NCBI GenBank assembly: GCA_028865235.1
Contig: CP114561.1
Location: 1-64,000, forward strand
From: Candidatus Manganitrophus sp.
GTDB lineage: Bacteria; Nitrospirota; Nitrospiria; SBBL01; Manganitrophaceae
Reading direction: 5' to 3'
Length of the DNA stretch: 64,000 bases
This document shows, one piece after another, positions 45,309-54,491 of the stretch (the stretch's first letter is position 1; each line of letters opens with the position of its first letter). The position numbers were made by a program, and so were the translations under genes. The notes beneath the pieces are model-generated. The model had not been told where the DNA came from. It worked only from the letters and a program-made list of their open reading frames with translations, and did not search any database.

Positions 45309-46778
45309 ATGGCGCATGAAAAGATCTTGGTGGTGGACGATGAGGCGAATATCCGCCTTCTGTGTAGCGAGATCTTAACGCGCCATGAATATCTTCCCAC
45401 CTGTGTCGACAGCCCGCACATGGCGTTACGGGCGGTGGAGGAAGAGAATTTTGATCTCCTAATGACCGACATTTCCATGCCGGAAATGGACGGTCTTCAG
45501 CTTCTTCAATCGGTCCGAGAATTTCAACAGGACCTTCCTGCAATTATCATTACCGGCCATGGCCGCCTCGATCAGGCCATCCATTCTCTCCATCTGGGTG
45601 CCCAAGCCTTTATCGTCAAACCCTTTACGCAACAGGAACTTCTTCAGGCGATTCAGGAGACGTTGGAGAAGAATCGTCTTACCAAGGAAAATCTACGTTT
45701 GAAGCTGCTCATGCCGTTGTTTGAGATCAGCCAGAATCTTCTTCTGGAGGTTAATCCGGCCGCGCTCTTCGAGCAGATCGTGAATGTGGCCTCCAAGGAA
45801 ACAAAATCGGACCAAGCGATTCTGATTTTAAAGACGATGGGAGCAATCCTCTTGAGATAAAGGCGGCCTTTCCCCCATTGGATCTTCGATAGCGAGGGAG
45901 TCGATCTTTTTAAAAAAATCGGGCAGAAGACGATTGAGACGATGGAAGCGATTATTCATGTGGAAGGAGGCGAGCTTGATGCGGAATGTTCCCGACTTCT
46001 TGGAGCAGATCCGGTTTTTCCTCGTTTGTGTCTATTCCACTTTCGTATCAAGGAAAAGTGCCGGCCGTTTTGAGTTTGTTTAAAAGAGCCGGATAATATT
46101 TCCTATAATCAGAGTGATATCGAACTCATTTCTATTCTTTCCGGACAAGCCGCCATTGCGATCGAAAACGCCAAGTTCTTCGACCAGCTTGGAAAGATCC
46201 CATTTTGAATCGATGAAGGCATTGGCCCAAGCCATCGAGGCAAAAAGATCTTTATACCCGAGGCCATTGTGACCGGATGGTCGACTATGCACTTGGCGAT
46301 TGCCGAGCGATTGGGCCTTTCTGCCGAAGGAAAAAAACATCTGGGTTACGGCGCAGCGCTTCATGATATTGGAAAGATCGGCATCCATGAACTCATTCTC
46401 AATAAGTCGGGAAAACTGACGGATAAAGAATATGAGATCATGAAGGCCCATCCGATGCTGGGCGCCGAGATCATAAAAGGGGTGGATTTTTTAAGCCCTG
46501 TCGTTCCGATGATTTATTATCATCAGGAGCGGTATGACGGAAAAGGATATCCGGAGGGGCTCTCCGGCGAGCAGATTCCGATCGGCGCCCGAATCATTGC
46601 AATCTTGGATACCTTTGATGCGATGACCTCGGACCGCCCTTATCGAAAGGCCCTTCCGATGGAGGTTGCATTTGCCGAACTTCGTCGGTGTACGGGAAGC
46701 CAGTTTGATCCGACGATTGTCGAGACGCTCATTAAGATCATTCAAGAAGACCCACATAACTCCTCCCACGCTCACTGA
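45309..46778 (+). CDS. Response regulator with GAF and HD-GYP domains, frameshifted
   Basis: Two-component regulator that degrades cyclic di-GMP. The receiver domain has KILVVDDEANIRLLCSEILT and the phosphoacceptor Asp in LLMTDISMPEMDG, with the switch Lys in FIVKPFTQQE. A GAF-like middle is broken across 45850-46265 (fragments include ISILSGQAAIAIENAKFF). The HD-GYP domain has YGAALHDIGKIGIHELILNK and the GYP loop in YYHQERYDGKGYPEGLSGEQ. At least five frame changes lie in the middle, so the GAF assignment is partial. It probably converts a sensor signal to a drop in c-di-GMP, relevant to the polysaccharide locus. Confidence 0.85.
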
Positions 46779-46784
46779 CCCTCG

Positions 46785-47520
46785 TCACATTCGATCCGTG
46801 TCGACCCAACGAAGGATCGCACTTTTCATCAATTCATTTCCCATCAATAACTTTTCAGACCGATGAATATCTCTCTCCCGATTCCCGCTTTTCTTGAAGT
46901 AGGAAAGGGTGCCTAACAGCGGGACGTCTGTTCGCTCCGCCAATATGGCCGGGTTTGTTTTGTCGGCCAGAGAGATGGACGGGACGGTTCGATTGAATAA
47001 AACCCCTAGAAATCGAATTCCAAGTCTTGCTCCATGATGAAGGGTGAGAAGGGTATGATTGAGCGTTCCTAGTCCGCTTCGGGCCACCAAAAGAGCAGGT
47101 AGATCGAAGAGACGAATGAGATCGGAAACATCAGCGTGGGCGGTGAGGGGAACCATCAAACCTCCCACTCCCTCAACGATCAGGAACGGGTGCTGTCGGC
47201 GAAGCCGGTCATATGCGATGAGGATTGTTTCTAGATCGATTTCTTTTTTTTTCCAGATGGGATGCTGCCCTTGGAGCGAGAGGGGCATGATAAACATAGG
47301 GGGTGATCATTTTGAATGGGTCGTTTGTCCGTGCCGCGGTTCTAAGGTAGGGTGCATCGGACAACGTCAGACGGCCGTTTCTTTTGCGACATCCGGTTTC
47401 AATCGGCTTCATGATACCGACGTCGATTCCCATGGAGGAGAGGGCGCGTGCGATGGCCCCGGCGACCATGGTTTTCCCGACGCCGGTATCTGTTCCTGTA
47501 ATGAAAAGGCCTTTTTCCAT
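46785..47520 (-). CDS. bioD: Dethiobiotin synthetase, frameshifted
   Basis: Closes the ureido ring of biotin with ATP and CO2. The P-loop is LFITGTDTGVGKTMVAGAIA, the DAPA-binding Lys is in IMKPIETGC, and IVEGVGGLMVPLTAHADVSD is the second nucleotide block. One frame change lies near 47250-47290, between HAPLAPRAA and the QHPIWKKKEIDLETILIAYD segment. It is the last gene of a - strand operon with bioF and an SDR. It ends tail-to-tail with the HD-GYP gene (six bases). Confidence 0.92.
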
Positions 47521-47528
47521 CGGGTCTG

Positions 47529-48283
47529 CTAGTGAATCCTGCTGTCTAGATTAAATATTTGTCCCGAAACGTATTTCATCTTTGATAAGATGGAATAGAT
47601 GAAATCTGAAACTTCTTCCAATGTCGAAGGCCGGTTTAATACGTTTTCTCCAATGAGGTTTCTTTTTTGCTCGGGTGTCAATGAGGCGGTCATTCCCGTA
47701 TCGAGGAAGCCTGGTAATACGGCATTGACCTGTATCGTGCTGGCTCCCCACTCCCGCGCGGCGGAGGTCGTGAGCGCAATCAGGCCCCGTTTTGAGGCCG
47801 TATACGCCGCTTGGCCGATTCGCCCTGTGAATGCGCTTAAAGAGGCGATATTGATGATATGTCCTCCGCCCTGGTCCTGCATAATCCGTCCCGCTTCGCG
47901 CATGGAGTAAAAAATGCCGGTCAGATTTGTTCGAATGACACGATCCCATGCGGGCTCGCTTAGTTTCGTATAAAAAGATGATCATCACTGATCCCCGCGC
48001 AGTTGATCAGGATGTGGATGCATCCCCATTTTGCAATAAAATCATCAAACATTTTCCGAGTTGATCCGGAATCGCCCAAATCGGATCTGTTGAGCAGCGC
48101 TTCTCGACCCTCCGAGGTCAACGAGCGAACGAGCGCTTCTCCTTTTTCGACGTCTGAATATACATGGATCCCAATTACATCATTCCCCTGCAAAAAGGAT
48201 TTACAGAGCGCTTGACCTAGTCCGCCCGACGCGCCTGTGATGACGACGATCCTTTTCTCGAATTTGTTCTTTGGTTTTGACAT
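47529..48283 (-). CDS. FabG-like short-chain reductase in biotin operon, frameshifted
   Basis: Classical SDR resembling 3-oxoacyl-ACP reductase FabG. VVITGASGGLGQALCKSFLQ (TGxxxGxG), INCAGISDDHLF (NNAG-like) and the active site IASLSAFTGRIGQAAYTASK (Ser, Tyr, Lys) are present, then VLPGFLDTGMTA. A frame change lies near 47965. It is placed between bioF (7 bases upstream) and bioD (8 bases downstream). A dedicated reductase here suggests it serves pimeloyl-thioester formation, for example a fatty-acid-like elongation step; that is inference. Confidence 0.85.
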
Positions 48284-48290
48284 TCTTTAT

Positions 48291-49457
48291 TTAGATGAGC
48301 CGGAGTTTCTTGCCTATATTTTCGAGCGAGTTTAACAAAAATTGAATCTGCTCATCCGTGTGCGTCGCCATCAGGCTGATTCGAAGCCGGCTCGTTCCAT
48401 CCGGGACGGTGGGTGGGCGAATGGCCGGAATGTAGATACCCTCTTCCACCAATTTTTGAGAGAAGGTCAGAGCCGTTTCCGTTGGACCGATGAGGATCGG
48501 AATGATGGGAGTTTCGCTTCCGCAGGTATTGAAGCCCATCTGATTGATTTGCGTGCGGACATGGCTGGTAAGTCGCCAGAGGCGATTTCGAATTTCTGGA
48601 TTGTTTTCGATCAAATCGAATCCGGCGAGAGCGGTTGCCAGGAGTGCCGGTGGGAGGGCGGTCGTATAGATAAAGGGCCGGGCTTTATTAATCAGATATT
48701 CAATGAAGACTCGATCGGTCGCGATGAAACCGCCGAGGCTTCCCAATGCCTTACTCAGTGTCCCCATTTGAATGATTCTTGGACTCGAGAGGCCGAAGTA
48801 GTCGCATGTTCCGCACCCGTTGGGTCCGAGCACTCCGATTGCGTGGGCGTCGTCCAGGTAAATGAGCGCATCAAACTCTTCCGCAAGACGCAAGATCTCA
48901 GCCAGGGGAGCAATGTCTCCATCCATGCTGAAAACCCCATCGGTGATGATTAGCGTTTGCTCTTTCTTTTTTTTCTGCCGGAGAAGTTTTGCGAGTTGTT
49001 CGGTATCTTTGTGACGATAAACTCGAAGCGTTGCCTTGGAGAGCCGGGCCCCGTCGATGAGACTGGCGTGGCAGAGGCGATCGGCGAAAATGAGATCCTG
49101 TTTCTGCACCAACGCTCCGATAGAGCCGATATTCGCGGCATATCCGGACGGAAAAACCAAAGCTGATTCGGTGTTTTTAAATTTGGCTATTCTTGTTTCG
49201 AGTTCGAAATAGAGTCGGGAATTACCTGAAACTAAACGGGAAGCGCCCCCACCAACTCCCCAATCTTGAATCGCTCTGATTGCTGTCGATTTCAGGGTGG
49301 GGTGACCTGCAAGACCGAGATAATTATTCGATGAGAAATGAAGAAAGGTCTTTCCATTTTGTTCTAGAGTGGTTGCCTGTCCCGAGTCGATTGGTACCAA
49401 AGTTCGAAGGAGGTGATGTTTTGAAAGAAATGAGATTTCTTTTTGGAAGTTAAACAT
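48291..49457 (-). CDS. bioF: 8-amino-7-oxononanoate synthase
   Basis: PLP enzyme of the alpha-oxoamine synthase family that joins pimeloyl thioester and alanine. FSSNNYLGLAGHPTLKSTAI, GASRLVSGNSRLYFELE, YLDDAHAIGVLGPNGCG and the PLP Lys in GTLSKALGSLGGFIATD are all in order. 388 residues, intact. First gene of a three-gene operon. KBL/glycine acetyltransferase is the close alternative, but the bioD partner decides for BioF. Confidence 0.92.
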   Translation of the reverse strand: MFNFQKEISFLSKHHLLRTLVPIDSGQATTLEQNGKTFLHFSSNNYLGLAGHPTLKSTAIRAIQDWGVGGGASRLVSGNSRLYFELETRIAKFKNTESALVFPSGYAANIGSIGALVQKQDLIFADRLCHASLIDGARLSKATLRVYRHKDTEQLAKLLRQKKKKEQTLIITDGVFSMDGDIAPLAEILRLAEEFDALIYLDDAHAIGVLGPNGCGTCDYFGLSSPRIIQMGTLSKALGSLGGFIATDRVFIEYLINKARPFIYTTALPPALLATALAGFDLIENNPEIRNRLWRLTSHVRTQINQMGFNTCGSETPIIPILIGPTETALTFSQKLVEEGIYIPAIRPPTVPDGTSRLRISLMATHTDEQIQFLLNSLENIGKKLRLI

Positions 49458-49479
49458 TTAGGAGACTCTTTTTGCCGCC

Positions 49480-49509
49480 ATTGTTAATCGATTTGTCGGC
49501 CATTGTCAA
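49480..49509 (-). promoter_or_regulatory. Candidate promoter for the bioF operon
   Basis: On the - strand, TTGACA occupies 49509-49504, followed after 18 bases by AACAAT at 49485-49480 (four of six consensus bases). It lies 23 bases from the bioF start, back to back with the clpC promoter. Confidence 0.4.
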
Positions 49510-49529
49510 TCTGTTTTCCTAGAAATACC

Positions 49530-49558
49530 TTGACAACCCATAACTAGCGGGTTAGAAT
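49530..49558 (+). promoter_or_regulatory. Candidate sigma-70 promoter for clpC
   Basis: TTGACA at 49530-49535, 17-base spacer, TAGAAT at 49553-49558, about 83 bases before ATG 49642; no CIRCE-type repeat was seen. Confidence 0.6.
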
Positions 49559-49641
49559 TAAAACGTAAGGTTTGAGTCTTCATAACCTTTAATAAGTCCT
49601 TGAAAAAAGCTCGAAAAAAGCTCAGGTGAAAAGGAGGAGGG

Positions 49642-52071
49642 ATGTTCGAGAAATTTACGGATAGAGGCAGAAAAATTATTATTCTTGCCCGCGAAGAAGC
49701 CGAACGACATCAAAATGATTACCTGGGAACAGAGCATCTTGTCTTGGCCCTTTTGCGGGAAGGAGATGGGATAGCGCTTGCAGTCATCAAGAAAATGGGT
49801 CTTTCGGTTGAGCAAATCCGTTTAGAGGTGGAGCGAAACCTCCCAAGTGGTAGTAATACGATGACCTTTGGAGAGATTCCGTTTACCCCTCGAGTTAAAA
49901 AAGTAATCGAGTATGCGGTTGAAGAAGCAAAACTTCTTGGCCATAACTACATCGGCAGTGAACATCTTCTGCTCGGATTGTTGAGGGAAGAGGAAGGGAT
50001 CGGAGGGAAGATCGTCCGAAGCCTTGGCGGAAATCTACTGACCGCACGGCAGTTGACGATTAATCTCCTCCGTAAAACCACCCCGCGAGAGAAAGATAAA
50101 AAGAGCAATACACCTGCCCTTGATGAATTCGGTCGCGATTTAACCCAGCTTGCTGCGGAAGGATCGCTTGATCCCGTGATCGGCCGTCACGATGAAATTG
50201 AGCGGGTCCTTCAGATCCTCAGCCGCCGCACGAAGAACAATCCCGTTTTGATTGGGGAGTCCGGTGTCGGGAAGACCGCTATTGTCGAAGGTCTTGCTCA
50301 AAAAATTATCTCGATGGATGTTCCGGACAGCCTTTTTAACAGACGGGTAATTGCGCTCGATCTTGGTTCTCTTGTCGCCGGCACCAAATATCGTGGGCAA
50401 TTTGAAGAACGACTTAAGGTTGTCATGAAGGAAATTGTCACTGCCGGCAATATCATTATTTTTATCGATGAGCTTCATACGTTAGTTGGTGCAGGTGCGG
50501 CCGAAGGGTCGATTGATGCTTCCAATATGCTAAAGCCGGCGCTCTCCAGAGGAGAGATCCAATGTATCGGCGCGACGACACTGGATGAGTACCGGAAACA
50601 TATTGAGAAAGATTCCGCTCTAAAGCGAAGATTTCAGCCGATTTTTGTTCAACCTCCATCAACGGATGAGACCATCCAGATCATCAAAGGATTGAAAGAT
50701 CGGTATGAGGAGCATCACGGTGTGTCGATTACAGACGATGCGGTCGAAGAGGCCGTTCGGCTTTCCGATCGCTATATTTCAGATCGTTTTCTGCCCGATA
50801 AGGCAATTGATGTGATTGATGAGGCTGGCTCGAGAGCGAAGTTAATGGCTTACTCCCGACCGGAAGAGTTGCGGGCACTCGAACAGGAAGCGAAAAAAGT
50901 GGCCCGCGAAAAGGATTTGGCTATTCGACTTCAGAACTTTGAAGAGGCGGTTAAATTCCGAGAGGAAGAAGAACGTCTTAAAAAGTTGGTCGAAGAGACC
51001 AAAAGAGAATGGAAGAAAAACCAAGAAAAAAACCGTCCGAGTATTAATCGGGAAGAAGTAGCTTATGTTGTTTCAAAAATGACAGGGATTCCGCTCTTCC
51101 GTATGGAGGAGGAAGAAACTAAAAAGCTCCTTCACATGGAGGAAGAACTCCACAAGAGGATTGTGGGCCAGGAAGAAGCAATTTCGGTTATCTCACGAGC
51201 GATCCGGCGTTCACGCGCAGGTTTGAAGGGAAATCGCCGGCCGATCGGCTCCTTTATTTTCTTGGGGCCCACTGGGGTCGGGAAGACCGAGCTTGCCCGG
51301 GCCGTTGCCGAATTTCTCTTTGACAGCGATGACGCTTTGATTCGGATCGACATGTCTGAGTACATGGAGAAATTTTCGAGTTCCCGGCTTGTCGGCGCAC
51401 CTCCGGGCTATGTCGGTTATGAGGAAGGCGGCCAGTTGACCGAAAAGGTCCGAAGAAGACCGTATTCCGTCGTTTTATTCGACGAGATTGAGAAAGCCCA
51501 TCCCGATATGTTCAACATTTTGCTCCAGGTGCTTGATGATGGTTGCTTGACCGATAGTCTGGGTCGAAAAGTCGACTTTAAAAATACCGTCCTCATTATG
51601 ACCTCCAACTTGGGAACAAGGATGGTTGATAAGGCGGGAACGTTAGGGTTCCAGAAGACATCGGATACCAGTCTCTTGGGAAAGATGAAGGATGCCATTC
51701 ATGCCGAATTGAAGCGGTCATTCAATCCGGAATTTTTGAATCGAATCGATGATATTGTCATCTTCCATCCGCTTGAGAAGAAGCACCTTGAGAAAATTGT
51801 CGATATTCTCGTCAATGAATTGAACCAGAAACTGACTGAGAAGGGAATCCATATCGAATTAACAGAGGAAGTGAAGCATTGGCTGATTCAAGAAGGATAT
51901 GAGCCGTCTTATGGCGCTCGACCAATGCGGCGCTGCATTCAGAAAAATATCGAGGATTCTCTTTCCGAGGAAATTATTAAAGGTCGCTTCAAGGATGCCA
52001 AGAGAATAAAAGTTGTTCTCAAGGATAATGCCCCCGCTTTTGTTGAAGAAGAGGCAATGGCAGGAGTATAA
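49642..52071 (+). CDS. clpC: ATP-dependent Clp protease ATPase subunit ClpC
   Basis: An 809-residue Hsp100 unfoldase of the ClpP protease. The start follows a strong AAGGAGGAGGG. The N-domain has two Clp-N repeats ([20 protein letters not shown]). The first AAA module has Walker [16 protein letters not shown] at about residue 205; a middle UVR/coiled-coil region ([20 protein letters not shown]) follows; the second AAA module has Walker [16 protein letters not shown] at about residue 541. Intact. Monocistronic by the terminator at 52112. Confidence 0.96.
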   Translation: MFEKFTDRGRKIIILAREEAERHQNDYLGTEHLVLALLREGDGIALAVIKKMGLSVEQIRLEVERNLPSGSNTMTFGEIPFTPRVKKVIEYAVEEAKLLGHNYIGSEHLLLGLLREEEGIGGKIVRSLGGNLLTARQLTINLLRKTTPREKDKKSNTPALDEFGRDLTQLAAEGSLDPVIGRHDEIERVLQILSRRTKNNPVLIGESGVGKTAIVEGLAQKIISMDVPDSLFNRRVIALDLGSLVAGTKYRGQFEERLKVVMKEIVTAGNIIIFIDELHTLVGAGAAEGSIDASNMLKPALSRGEIQCIGATTLDEYRKHIEKDSALKRRFQPIFVQPPSTDETIQIIKGLKDRYEEHHGVSITDDAVEEAVRLSDRYISDRFLPDKAIDVIDEAGSRAKLMAYSRPEELRALEQEAKKVAREKDLAIRLQNFEEAVKFREEEERLKKLVEETKREWKKNQEKNRPSINREEVAYVVSKMTGIPLFRMEEEETKKLLHMEEELHKRIVGQEEAISVISRAIRRSRAGLKGNRRPIGSFIFLGPTGVGKTELARAVAEFLFDSDDALIRIDMSEYMEKFSSSRLVGAPPGYVGYEEGGQLTEKVRRRPYSVVLFDEIEKAHPDMFNILLQVLDDGCLTDSLGRKVDFKNTVLIMTSNLGTRMVDKAGTLGFQKTSDTSLLGKMKDAIHAELKRSFNPEFLNRIDDIVIFHPLEKKHLEKIVDILVNELNQKLTEKGIHIELTEEVKHWLIQEGYEPSYGARPMRRCIQKNIEDSLSEEIIKGRFKDAKRIKVVLKDNAPAFVEEEAMAGV

Positions 52072-52111
52072 AACTTCGAATCAAAAGAGACAGACCTCGT
52101 GAATGAATTAG

Positions 52112-52155
52112 AATACGGTATCGAGAATGGAAAGCTCTCGATACCGTATTTTCAT
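52112..52155 (+). terminator. Intrinsic terminator after clpC
   Basis: AATACGGTATCGAGA and TCTCGATACCGTATT form a perfect 15-bp stem with a 9-base loop, followed by TTCATT, 41 bases after the clpC stop. The T-run is short but the stem is strong. Confidence 0.75.
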
Positions 52156-52208
52156 TATAAAGTACTTTTTTCAACCACGCAGAAACCGATTCTTGGAAGT
52201 TTTCTCAA

Positions 52209-53026
52209 ATGAGTATTATTCATGAAGCTTTAAAAAAAGCGGCTTCAGAAGGCGCTTCAGACACCTCAAGATCCATCTCCCATAGCCATTTATTCAGAGC
52301 TTCTACACAGACGCGGCGAGTATATCGGTGGATTGCTATCGGTATATCGTTTTTAGTTCTGTCCGGTTTTTTCTTTTCCGCGCGGTATCCATTTTCTTTA
52401 CAAAGTCATTTAGATAAATCGACAACTCCTTCCATATTACCCTCCTTGAGTCAAAAATAGAGTCTGCGATTCCTCCGTTAGATCACATCTTGGCTGAAGA
52501 TAAGAAAATAGATGACTCAGACAGTACAGGGACATTGCCGAATTCACAAGTAGAAGACGGCGAGCGTATGCTTATGACAGGAATTAAACTTTACAATGAA
52601 GGGAAAATTGAAGAGGCAAACAGCGCCTTCACTGAAGCGGTTGAGTTGCTCCCCCAATCTGCAGTAGCACATAACAATTTAGGAATGGTGCTTCGGTATC
52701 AAGAAAAGGCGGGTGAAGCGTTAATCCATTACCAGGAAGCAATTCGGCTTGATCCCAATTATGCTGAAGCGGAAAATAATATCGGTCTTATTTATGATAA
52801 AACGGGATCGATCGATCAGGCGGCCATTCATTATAAGCGTGCGATTCATATCAAACCTGCTGTCCCCGTATTTCATTTAAATTATGCGACTTTATTGGAG
52901 CGAAAGGGTGATTTTTCGAATGCTCGGAAGGAATACAAAACTTACCTTGAACTTGAAACAGATCAGAAGAGCGAAATGATTCCTCTCGTACGTTCTCACC
53001 TTAACAAGCTAAAAGGCTTTGAATGA
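52209..53026 (+). CDS. Membrane-anchored TPR protein, frameshifted
   Basis: The N-terminus MSIIHEALKKAASEGAS matches the motif found at the start of GspB-like and other Nitrospirota TPR proteins. A transmembrane helix (IAIGISFLVLSGFFFS) follows at about residues 42-58, then a disordered linker and three or four TPRs (AHNNLGMVLRYQEKAGEALI, AEAENNIGLIYDKTGSIDQA). The frame breaks in the A-run near 52455; restored text reads KIESAIPPLDHILAEDKKID. It overlaps tsaD by four bases. The TPRs should lie in the periplasm. Confidence 0.75.
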
Positions 53027-54036
53027 TTATTCTCGGCATTGAGACCTCTTGTGATGAGACTGCAGTCGCGGTCACACAAGATGGGAAGATTATTCTTTCT
53101 GATCTCCTTTCATCACAAATCGATCTGCATCGTAAGTATGGAGGAGTGGTTCCGGAACTGGCCTGTCGAAGACACATCGAGGTGATTGGTCTGCTTGTTA
53201 AAGAAGCCATTGAGAAATCGGGCCGGTCGAATGAACAATTGAATGCCATCGCGGTTACAATGGGTCCTGGTTTAGTCGGTGCCTTGTTGGTCGGTGTTTC
53301 AATTGCAAAGTCCCTGGCCTACTCTCTGAAGATTCCGCTTCTAGGTATTCATCATCTGGAAGGACACATTTCAGCCGCTTTTATCGAGCATGAGGACATC
53401 GTTTTCCCGTCTATTGCATTGGTTGTCTCAGGGGGACATACCAATCTTTATTATATGCCGCAGAGAGGAAAATATCGGCTGCTCGGGAAAACAATTGACG
53501 ATGCGGCGGGAGAAATTCTAGATAAAGGGGCGAGGATGTTGGGTTATTCTTATCCTGGAGGACCTGTCATCGACCGTCTGGCTCAGAAGGGAGATCCGGA
53601 ACGAATTCCCTTTCCTCGTCCTTATCGGTCATCTTCCAATTTAGATTTTAGTTTTAGCGGACTCAAAACATCACTCATGCATACCTTATTCAAGATGGGA
53701 AAAGCCCCTGAGGATTATATGTCCTCTCATCCTGATATTGCTGCAGGCTATCAATCGGCGATCGTGGACACTTTGGTTGAGAAAACATTTTCTGCCGTTC
53801 AACGGGAGGATGCAAAGAGTGTCATGCTGGTGGGGGGAGTGGCCGCAAATAGCCTTTTAAGAAAGAAATTCCTTTCGGCTGGGGAGCGCCTCGGGATTGC
53901 AGTGTATATCCCTTCATCCCGGTTGTGCACGGATAATGGTGCAATGATTGCCATGGCGGGCATGTCTCATCTTGAAGAACGTCATTTTTCATCTCTGGAT
54001 TTAAATCCGAGTCCAAACTTGGAATTAATGAGTTAA
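53023..54036 (+). CDS. tsaD: tRNA t6A37 threonylcarbamoyltransferase TsaD
   Basis: Universal ASKHA-fold enzyme that transfers threonylcarbamoyl to A37 of ANN-decoding tRNAs. ILGIETSCDETAVAV, GGVVPELACRRHIE (Fe-binding His is in this region), VSGGHTNLYYM and AGEILDKGARMLGYSYPGGP are the expected blocks, then VLVGGVAANSLLRK-like (VMLVGGVAANSLLRK). 337 residues, intact. ATGA overlap with the TPR gene. Confidence 0.95.
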   Translation: MIILGIETSCDETAVAVTQDGKIILSDLLSSQIDLHRKYGGVVPELACRRHIEVIGLLVKEAIEKSGRSNEQLNAIAVTMGPGLVGALLVGVSIAKSLAYSLKIPLLGIHHLEGHISAAFIEHEDIVFPSIALVVSGGHTNLYYMPQRGKYRLLGKTIDDAAGEILDKGARMLGYSYPGGPVIDRLAQKGDPERIPFPRPYRSSSNLDFSFSGLKTSLMHTLFKMGKAPEDYMSSHPDIAAGYQSAIVDTLVEKTFSAVQREDAKSVMLVGGVAANSLLRKKFLSAGERLGIAVYIPSSRLCTDNGAMIAMAGMSHLEERHFSSLDLNPSPNLELMS

Positions 54037-54205
54037 ATCCTTCCTGGAAACATTTTCCCCTTTTGTAATCTTACATCACACAACCTCCATATTTTAATGA
54101 ACTGACGTTGCCGTTTGAGCGCTCTAGAGGCTTCCGACATAAGCAATGTCATGTCACGTCACGTTACTCTCCTGCCTCAGTTATTAGAAATTTTCATGAA
54201 CCATT

Positions 54206-54219
54206 TAACAATATTGTTA
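54206..54219. promoter_or_regulatory. 14-base palindrome, possible operator
   Basis: TAACAATATTGTTA is a perfect palindrome 50 bases before the -35 box at 54269. It could bind a dimeric regulator. Confidence 0.35.
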
Positions 54220-54268
54220 TAACCCATCTATTTTATTCATATTTTAATCTATAAAATTTCCACTTTAT

Positions 54269-54296
54269 TTGACAATTTTAAGACATATGATAGGCT
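54269..54296 (+). promoter_or_regulatory. Candidate extended -10 promoter for the envelope cluster
   Basis: TTGACA at 54269-54274, 16-base spacer, and TAGGCT at 54291-54296 with an upstream TGA giving the extended -10 pattern TGnTAGGCT. Confidence 0.4.
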
Positions 54297-54491
54297 AGTT
54301 ATCGGGACGGTATAATACCGATTTGGTCTTGAATTATATGCCCACCAAGGTCAAATGATGATCGGGATTAACAAAATAATTTAATACAAACAAGATCTTC
54401 AGCGAGGTTCGTTGCATATTGGTAGAAAATTATTTCTGACCAAAAAATAACTACCAAACAGAGGCATGATGCGTATTCCTGGAAAAAACAC

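Larger units (their letters stand above)
54037..54491 (+). other. 455-base AT-rich intergenic region
   Basis: No gene is seen. It is markedly richer in A and T than the surrounding genes. It holds a 14-base palindrome (54206), a promoter-like sequence (54269) and the small inverted repeat CGGTAT-A-ATACCG at 54308-54320. This is the control region of the envelope cluster that follows. Confidence 0.6.
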
